From positions 21,314,248 to 21,378,247 of the forward strand of contig NC_040032.1 in assembly GCF_000972845.2 (NCBI RefSeq): 64,000 bases of DNA. Direction: 5' to 3'. The DNA is from Larimichthys crocea. Taxonomy: Eukaryota > Chordata > Actinopteri > Sciaenidae. How positions within the stretch are numbered: the stretch's first letter is position 1; each line of letters begins with the position of its first letter. The notes below the pieces were generated by a model. The model worked only from the letters and a program-made list of their open reading frames with translations. It made no database searches and was not told the DNA's origin. Shown here in pieces: positions 57,023 through 64,000 of the stretch. The position numbers were made by a program, and so were the translations under genes.

Positions 57023-57898
57023 TTCAAAACGCACAGCTAGGATGGTCATTAAAATGTCTGAGGCCCACAAGGTATCTGTACCCGCGTCATTATAATGACA
57101 CCGCCGCCGATTTTAAATAAATAAAAATGCTGCTTGTAAAACTCTGAATGTTAACACATCTCCTCTCCTTTGCAGATGTGTGTGGCAGTCGTGTGTTGTT
57201 CAGAGTTTCCTAATCCTGAAGGATTCCCACACCTGATTGGATATATATAATCCCTCCAGGGTGTTTTGGCCATGCAGTCTCCTCTCAGCTGTCACTTCAG
57301 CCAATAGCATGTCGGGTATGTCTTCCCAAAGTTTTTTCATTATTTATTTATTTATTTTTATCTCTGGTAAGGTCCTTTTGGGTCATGTTCTACTCTTTCC
57401 CTTTCTCTCACCTTCTCTGTTGTGACTTCCTGTCAGTGTTCTCAGAAAGAAACCTTGTTTGAATCTAAAGAAGGCGTCAGTGTCATAACCTTCCCCTGGA
57501 CCACACACACAGACAGTATTAACAATCTTGGCCCACACCTGTCAGTCAAATGACTCATGGCATGCTCTCTGTCAGACTCTCTTGTTCACTCTGTTCGTTA
57601 GCATCGCTCCCTCTCACCTCCTCTCTTTCTTCTCCTCCTTTGTCGACAGAGATGAAGTCATCAGTGGGAATCTCTTCATCAGCTCCTCTTCTATAACTTC
57701 CATCCAGCCTCATTCTCTGCATCAGTTTATCTCCTGCTCACATGAGCGCACATCGAAATGTAATTTAGTTATAATCGCCTGTCCCCACACACACACATGC
57801 ATACACACACATAGGTTATCAGGTATTAAATCAGCAAAAAGAATAATAAGCTGTCGCCCACTAACCAATTTACTAGCTACGTCAGCTGTTGCTATGAA
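57023..57898. other. Non-coding stretch, no gene recognised
   Basis: A (TTTA)-like run lies near 57340-57358, pyrimidine-rich segments near 57395-57420 and 57590-57650, and short CA runs near 57785 and 57800. The 129-codon frame at 57528-57917 runs through the pyrimidine-rich and CA segments and resembles no family. Confidence 0.5.
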
Positions 57899-58247
57899 TC
57901 ATAGACTGCATGAATAAAAATGGACTTGGTCTCGTCACCCGCAGGTTTCTGAATAGCCATTGTGAAGCTCAGTATGGTGGCTCTGGCCGTCACCATCTTG
58001 GCAGTCCTGCCTCCGCCGGCTCCCCACTAATCCAAAAGTGGGCAAAGCCATGGAGCGTGAGTGCAGCTGAGGCGGGCTGAATAAAGACTGGTTGCTCAAA
58101 CAAGCCATGTTTGATGGCATGCTCTCAATTATGCATAGCTTTAAGTTAATATAGTTTGAACAGGTGAGTCAGTACAGTTTTCATCAATGGGAAAATGACC
58201 TATAGAGACCAAAACCATTTTCTGTACAACTCTGTGTTGGCTTTATT
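57899..58247 (-). mobile_element. Fish MITE-like repeat, copy B
   Basis: It starts CATAGACTGCATGAATAAAA and then runs through CACCCGCAGGTTTCTGAATA, GCCATTGTGAAGCTCA, CTCCGCCGGCTCCCCACTAA, TCCAAAAGTGGGCAAAG, GGCGGGCTGAATAAAGAC, TGGTTGCTCAAACAAGCC and further to ATGACCTATAGAGACCAAAA, CCATTTTCTGTAC. It is the inverse of copy A (9143-9360) and is more complete, retaining the CATAGACTG end. Non-coding and probably a non-autonomous DNA element, but I cannot name the superfamily. Confidence 0.7.
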
Positions 58248-59330
58248 TTCCAGGTATGGAGGTTGCCGCTTGGCACAAACATCACATCCTTTGGATTTTC
58301 CTGGAAAATCTGTCCTTTACATATGAATTAGTCCACAGGCTGGCAAGCAACCACATTGTGGAAGGGCTGATTTTTTTTATCCCAACCTGTTCACTCGTTA
58401 ACAATAAATATTAACCCAGAACAGAAAATGAATGAGCAAAACGCTTCAGAGTTATATATGCTTTCTTTGCTTGCTTGACTTCTGTTTGAGACATAAATAG
58501 ACAAATTATTAATCATCAAAACAAAGAAAATGAATGCATGGAGAAAAAAATGTCACAAATGATTTGAGAGGTTAAACATGACGTGTCAGCCAGCTGCTTC
58601 TATAGACCAACAAGCCTGCACAACATACAGAGGCTGGTGCACAAATTAAATCCAGTGTATGTGTGAAACACGCACAAACACTTCTGTATGCAGACGAGTG
58701 CCAGATAATTAATCAAAATTCGTTCTCCCTTTCTCTCCATCTCATCTTTCTCTCTTCTGCTTACTAATTGCTTTTAAGTCAAGATGAGAAAAGTGCAACC
58801 TGCATTTTCAACGTAATCTGTTTAGCTCCTTTCACTTTGTCAGACTGGTTTGCTGCATCTGTAAAAAAGTTTTTTTTGTTTTATTTTTTTTATTTTTTTT
58901 GTTTTGTTATAATGTTATTATAGTTATATGCTAATAGTACGTTAACACTATAGAGACATAACATGAGCATACTAACATAGAAGTTGTTTGTTGTTGAAAG
59001 GCGATTAATTTTTGATGAGCAACAATGTCCAGCATGAGGGAAACAAAACTGTTAGCCTACCTGACAACTGAAATAGACATGTTCGTCTATCCCTTACCTG
59101 TTACATTGAGCAATAGGCTTATAATAGAAGTATAAAGTCTAAAACATAACAAGAGTATCATACCTTGTGTGTAACTGTAACTGATTACATGCCTTACCTT
59201 TATTGACCCAGTATGGTAGAAAGTTGAAGATGGAGCATGTATGTGCGGGGCAGGAGTCACCATAGATCCACGGGAGTCACTTGCAGGTTGGATGTTCTCA
59301 AGGGATTTTGAAGTATCTCAATAATTCAGG
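58248..59330. other. Non-coding stretch, no gene recognised
   Basis: No gene recognised. A T-rich run lies at 58865-58905. Confidence 0.5.
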
Positions 59331-59437
59331 AAAAAAAATTACCACGAAAAACAGGGGGGAAAAATTACCATGAAAAAAATTTAAATAATTACCCCGAAAA
59401 ACAACCCAAAAAATATATTACTCAGAAAAAAATGAGG
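59331..59437. repeat. Imperfect tandem repeat of an 'aaaaattacc.cgaaaaac' unit
   Basis: Four diverged units of about 24-29 bp: AAAAAAAATTACCACGAAAA, AAAAATTACCATGAAAAAAA, AATTACCCCGAAAAACAACC and ATATTACTCAGAAAAAAATG. The period varies, so it is an old local expansion. Confidence 0.75.
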
Positions 59438-61394
59438 TTTTTTTTTTTTCAAGTGCAATACGCTTCTGTACAACTCAACTATAATGTGAATTATTTACAA
59501 AAATATCCAGAGTGACGTTTTTACAGCCTCTTCAACCATTAAATAGAATTGAACATGACCAATTGAATTGCCAACACACAAGGAGGGGTTACAATCAGGC
59601 ATGATAACTCAATATGCTTATAAAGACCAACTACGTGCCAACAGTCATACGTAGAGTTAGCAGAAATAGAAATATAAAAACAAGGCATTCTCACTTACTT
59701 TGCTATTTATTGACCAACAGCTGCTGGGCACTGCCTTGTCATATGTGTCTAAGGACCACCTTAAGAACAGAAATAGTTCATCTTGAGAGGTTTATTTTTG
59801 ATTTTTTAAATAAATATGACAGGTTGCAGGAACAATATAATACGTGGGCTAGAGGGATTATAATGAATGACTCATGCTGGAAAATAAATCATGGGGGACA
59901 AAAACGGCAAACGAATTTTGAGCACCTTCATGTCCACTCCTGAGAGGTGCGAGAATATTGAGTAAATGATGTTTCAAATAGGAGGGAGTCGTGCTGCACC
60001 TTTCACTGAGAGGTGGATTAAAGCCAAATGAATCAATCAGAAGTTAATACCTTCCTGGCCAGTCTTAACCTGCACCTTATACACTCTCAGTCACATACAC
60101 ACCTTTGCCTACTGCCAGATAACCCTAGAGTGGAGATTGATTCATGAGGCGGGTGTCAAGTTCAAGCCAAGGACACCTGAGCACCCGCTTACAGCCAGTA
60201 CAGCTGAACAACACACAAACACACACACACACAAGCATACACACACCTGTCCAGATAAATGCCATCAAGCAGGTAGCAAAGAAGCACAAACACACACACA
60301 ACAAATAAACAAATATAATGCATTTTTTTAAGCACAAATGAATCACATAACTACTCACGTGTGAAAGAAATCCCTCATGATGGACCCACAGAGAATCATC
60401 ACATAACAATAATCGAACATAATCGAAAAATTAGCAACTAGCTGGTGAACAATTGCTAAATCTGAATTTAGTGAGCCAGAGTGTTCACTATGAAGCCCTG
60501 GAATCACATTCATAATAGAGAATAACACACACACACACACACAAACGAATGTGTTATTGTGCTGTATAGCAGGTAATACAGATTACTCTCTCTTCATGTG
60601 TGACTCACAGGCAGGAGAGCAGAGGTCAAAACTCAGCACTGAATCAAATTTATGACTTTACCTTCCTGCTGGAAAACTGAAAATGTCCGGTGGTTTCACA
60701 GCGAGCAGCTGATGACTATAGCAGCTTAACGCTGTCATCCGGATTAGTGTGTCATCAAGCAGCATTAAGGTCCTTGATCGTCGTGTGACAGTCAGTAAGG
60801 GCGAGCAAATTATATAAGGTGGAAGGTTGGAGATATGGGCTTCCATCTGAGGAACACGTTCACCAGGCTCTGGAGGATATATTTTTAATACCTGTAACTT
60901 GAGTATCTCTAGTGGCGTTGACTTTTACTGTTGTTCTTTTCATTCTTCCATAATTATTTTTTATGTTTGTGTTCTTTCATCATGTGATATTTAAAGCCTC
61001 TATCTATAGGAACGTTGTCTTTCAAACAAAGCATAACTTTTTGATTTTCCTTTACAGCTTTAGTTCCCAAGGTAACCAAACTTATCTGGAAGAGAAAATA
61101 AAGACAAATGGTAAAACTGTAATGCCAACTTCCCTAGTTCAACTTTGATCTACCGTACTCACCTTGGTTATGTGCACTCATAGTTTTCTTGATATAATAA
61201 GGCATCATTACCAAAGCAGCTAAACTGTTAGCTGTCACTGTTGGACTTATTTTGGATATGTTGTCACTTTGAAAGACCTTAGGAACTACTGTTATTTACA
61301 GAAATCCTACAAGTAAGGACTTCAAGCAGTGTAATTATAAGCTCTTGCAGTTTACACACACAGTTTGTCTTGCCTGTAAAATGTTGAAAAATAT

Positions 61395-61396
<2 letters not shown>
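59438..61396. other. Non-coding stretch, no gene recognised
   Basis: Short CA runs at about 60217-60232 and 60528-60542. The segment 60650-60830 has balanced composition and looks like candidate conserved non-coding DNA. No gene or element recognised. Confidence 0.5.

Positions 61397-61433
<37 letters not shown>
61397..61433. repeat. (AT)n microsatellite
   Basis: About 18 AT units. Confidence 0.95.
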
Positions 61434-61438
<5 letters not shown>

Positions 61439-61739
61439 ACATGAATCATATCTTTCTGGAGGTTCTTTTTATTTAATTTGCTGCAATATTGACAGTTGTT
61501 TGGAGCTGTGAAATCCAATTTAACTCAACACTTGGAGACCTGGATGAAGTTAAGGCGGAGATAGCAAATGGCAACCAGCATCATACCCCCAAAACCCAAG
61601 ACTGGTTCCAACTCAGGCATGACCTGAATTTCTCCAGGCCTAAGATCTGTGCTGAATTTTAATAGAAAAAGAAAGAGTCAATGCATTTTGACTGGAAATT
61701 GATATTTTACTGACATGTGGCTTCATCATATTACAGAGT

Positions 61740-63020
61740 TTGTCCAGAGGCATGGTGACAAGAGACCTTTTCCTCACGTTTGACAGCCTCAGATAAACAA
61801 TTAGGGAAGATTATTCCTGATGGGTTTGGCCAAAAGAATGAAGACTTAATTCAAAAAATTAGTTATTCAAATGAGGTTATTCAGAAATGGGGCCAGGCCA
61901 TGCAGTGTCTTACAGTATATGTGATTAGCCGGATCTTAAAGTTGTTTTTCAATTTTACAGGAAGCTGTTGAGGGATGCAAAATCCGAGGTAATGTACAGC
62001 TAGTTCTAGTTAATAGTCTGGCAGTTGCATTTGGGGCCAACTGTAAGGAATTTAAAGCAAGGATTACAATATTCTATACCATAGAAAATTAAAGTATATC
62101 TGTGGAAGAAACATCTGATTTTTGCAATGCTTGTTAGCTGAACAAACCAGGATTGAACAAGTTTAGCAATCAAAAGTCAAAAGTCATATAGTGGTCAAAG
62201 ATGATCCCAAGATTCTTAGTGGAAGGTTTGACATTTGAGTGGAATGGTCCAGTGAAGTGCATCAACTGCAGTGACAAAGTTATCAGGTTCAATTAAAGTA
62301 AAGCAGTCAATTTCTGGTGGTGGCTAAACAATAATGGAGGGAGGACAGTTAATTAAGCTTATTGAATTTTGCAGAGAAATAAATTTGATTCATCAGGATA
62401 ACCGTGATATGACACATCTTGTAAGCAGCTAAACAAATTACCCAGATGGAGCTTGTACAATAAGAACAATATAGGACCAAGAACCGATCCCTGAGGAACC
62501 CCACACGGCAGAAGAGGACACAGATATTGACACAAACAACAACTGACATGAGCATCTAGCTCTCAGATAGGAATAAAACCAGTTGGCTGTACCAAAATGA
62601 CAACTCTGTTATGTATCCTATAGTATAATGACCAGTGGTATCAAAGGCAGCAGCCAAGTTGAGTAGAAGATAGTAGGCATAAATGCAGTCTCACTGCTAT
62701 GCTTGTGGCAAAAGCTGAACTGAAATTTGTTGAAAATTTTGTGACCGCCCACCAACTTCAGGAGTTCATACCAATTCTTTCAAGGAATTTGGATAAAAAG
62801 GGTAGCCTGGAGATTGAGATTGATCTCTAACTGGGCTGGGTTGAGAAGTGGGAGAACACAGCCCATTTAAAATAGTCAAGTACAGAACCAAATGTGACAG
62901 AGTAATTGATGATAGAAAAGCAGGCTGGGACATATGACTGGAAGAAAGGCTCTGGCACCAACATTTATCTATAATGGCTGCCACTTGGACCTCCTGATCA
63001 GTGACCCAAATAAGTGAAAA
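61740..63020 (-). mobile_element. Decayed L2-clade (CR1-like) LINE, reverse transcriptase region
   Basis: Read on the minus strand, reverse transcriptase landmarks appear in the right order over 1.3 kb. A block like FGSVLDYFKWAVFSHFSTQP (about 62900-62840) stands for the family's 'G.VP.YFK.A.V.PLLKKP'. KFQFSFCHKHSSETAF follows (about 62735-62690), in place of 'FQSGFR..HSTETAL'. LLNLAAAFDT lies at 62638-62668. CGVPQGSVLGPIL at 62473-62505 is nearly perfect. YHGYPDESNLFL near 62385-62410 sits where the catalytic YADD box should be, so the catalytic aspartates are lost. NLGIIFD lies at 62199-62215 and ARLLTRT near 62000-62025, then LHGLAPFLN near 61905. Multiple stops and frameshifts separate them. 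It is an inactive, old copy with no detectable tail or target duplication. Confidence 0.85.
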
Positions 63021-63845
63021 TTGCATTTGTAGAAAGGCTATTCCTCCCAATATTTTTTTCTATTTCAAGTTCTAAAAAACAATTAATGTGACAAGGTTTT
63101 CCATAACAAGAGCCTGCTCCTTACAAGGCCAAACACGGCAATAGATGAGAACCAAGACAAAAAAAAGGAAGAAATAGAAAGGAAATGGCAGTGGAGATTA
63201 GAGGAGAAAAGTTGGAAAGAGTGAAAGAATACTGAGAGGACAAAACTCAAAGTCAAAATCTTCATGACTGCAAATTGACAAAAACAAACACAAAATATTA
63301 CAAAAACAATATTTTCATTGACTGGATCCCATTTCACATTCTGGGCTCATTGTTGCCCCAGGCAACCCAGGCTCCTTGCTCAGGTGAAAGTAAGTGGCTG
63401 CCTTGGGCCATAATAACATATTTACCTGACTGTTAATGAAGAGTGTGGACTCTCAGAGGGCCAGAGGTCATGCTGACAACATCATAGAGATCATACCATC
63501 TCATCCCACCAAAGGAACGAGTCAGTCAATGATTTTCAGGTGAAATCCCTGTGGACATTATTTGTATATTCCCAGTCCTCCCCACTACAGAGAGAGTGAC
63601 AACAATGGATTGATGACTTTTTCTTTTTAGTTTTAAGATTATGTACATCAAGAAACATTACAGTAGATTGCAATTATCTATGGGTATATAGATAAAATGC
63701 TCACACTACAATGTGCCCATAATGATGCTTCAGACTGCAGTGGAAAGTTCTGTGTTCTCTGTCACTGTATTGTTAGTCAGATTCACAGTTGATATAAGCC
63801 TGTCCCTGGGCGACTATTTCACGTGGCATTCTCTTCCAATTTCCT
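63021..63845. other. Non-coding stretch, no gene recognised
   Basis: The first part could be a further 5' piece of the L2 element but shows no clear motif. A purine-rich run lies at 63157-63240. Confidence 0.45.
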
Positions 63846-63876
63846 TATCTGTGTTACCGTCCCTGTAACACAGATA
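63846..63876. repeat. Perfect 12-bp inverted repeat (hairpin)
   Basis: The arms TATCTGTGTTAC (63846-63857) and GTAACACAGATA (63865-63876) enclose the loop CGTCCCT. Confidence 0.85.
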
Positions 63877-63903
63877 CAACAACAACAACAACAGCAGCAA
63901 CAA
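63877..63903. repeat. (CAA)n microsatellite
   Basis: A CAA run with one CAGCAG interruption, immediately after the hairpin at 63846-63876. Confidence 0.9.
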
Positions 63904-64000
63904 CGAGGCTAGTAATCTTCACGCTAAAAATGATAAGTTACTCTAATTCTAACCTAGTTGCTAATGGTATGAACATCAGGGATTTAGCCATTTTAATGGC

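Overview
The window reads as vertebrate nuclear DNA, most likely from a ray-finned fish of the spiny-rayed type. It is AT-rich with many CA, TG, TATC and poly-T tracts. It carries several decayed non-LTR retrotransposons of the RTE (Rex3/Expander-like) and L2 groups and solo LTRs, together with dispersed repeats I recognise as common in teleost genomes. No bacterial-type operons, ribosome binding sites, CRISPR arrays, rRNA or intact tRNA genes were seen.

I found no intact host protein-coding gene. The open reading frames are short, at the number expected by chance for this length and composition, and many lie in simple repeats. The region is best read as intergenic DNA or part of a very large intron. 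The only coding-like material is the degraded body of mobile elements and one decayed minus-strand coiled-coil coding sequence (31565-32445) that I could not name.

Layout. 1-5.4 kb: no gene, a perfect hairpin, an ACTTG-rich tract. 5.41-5.91 kb: solo LTR with perfect 5-bp target duplication. 9.1-10.5 kb: a cluster of four elements, including a 5'-truncated RTE copy with a perfect 12-bp target duplication and an inverted older relative. 15-18.4 kb: fish repeats, a CpG-richer patch and a 0.9-kb pyrimidine tract. 18.6-22.5 kb: microsatellites, a motif-repeating segment and a 24-bp perfect hairpin. 23.35-24.4 kb: an RTE copy that has lost its polymerase core. 27.8-30.3 kb: purine and pyrimidine tracts. 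31.0-32.4 kb: fish repeats and the coiled-coil pseudogene. 34.6-35.6 kb: a LINE 3' end followed by a solo LTR. 40-43.8 kb: microsatellites and a 41-bp tandem duplication. 44.97-45.42 kb: a third solo LTR with CCAAT and TATA boxes. 47.5-58.3 kb: scattered SINE, MITE and hAT remnants. 61.7-63.0 kb: a long, badly decayed L2 LINE on the minus strand.

Between the repeats are stretches rich in homeodomain (TAATTA) and octamer (ATTTGCAT) motifs that look like candidate conserved non-coding elements. This is inference only and needs cross-species alignment. Nothing in the window amounts to a convincing new gene system. The best-supported results are the three solo LTRs, the dated RTE insertion and the unidentified coiled-coil pseudogene.
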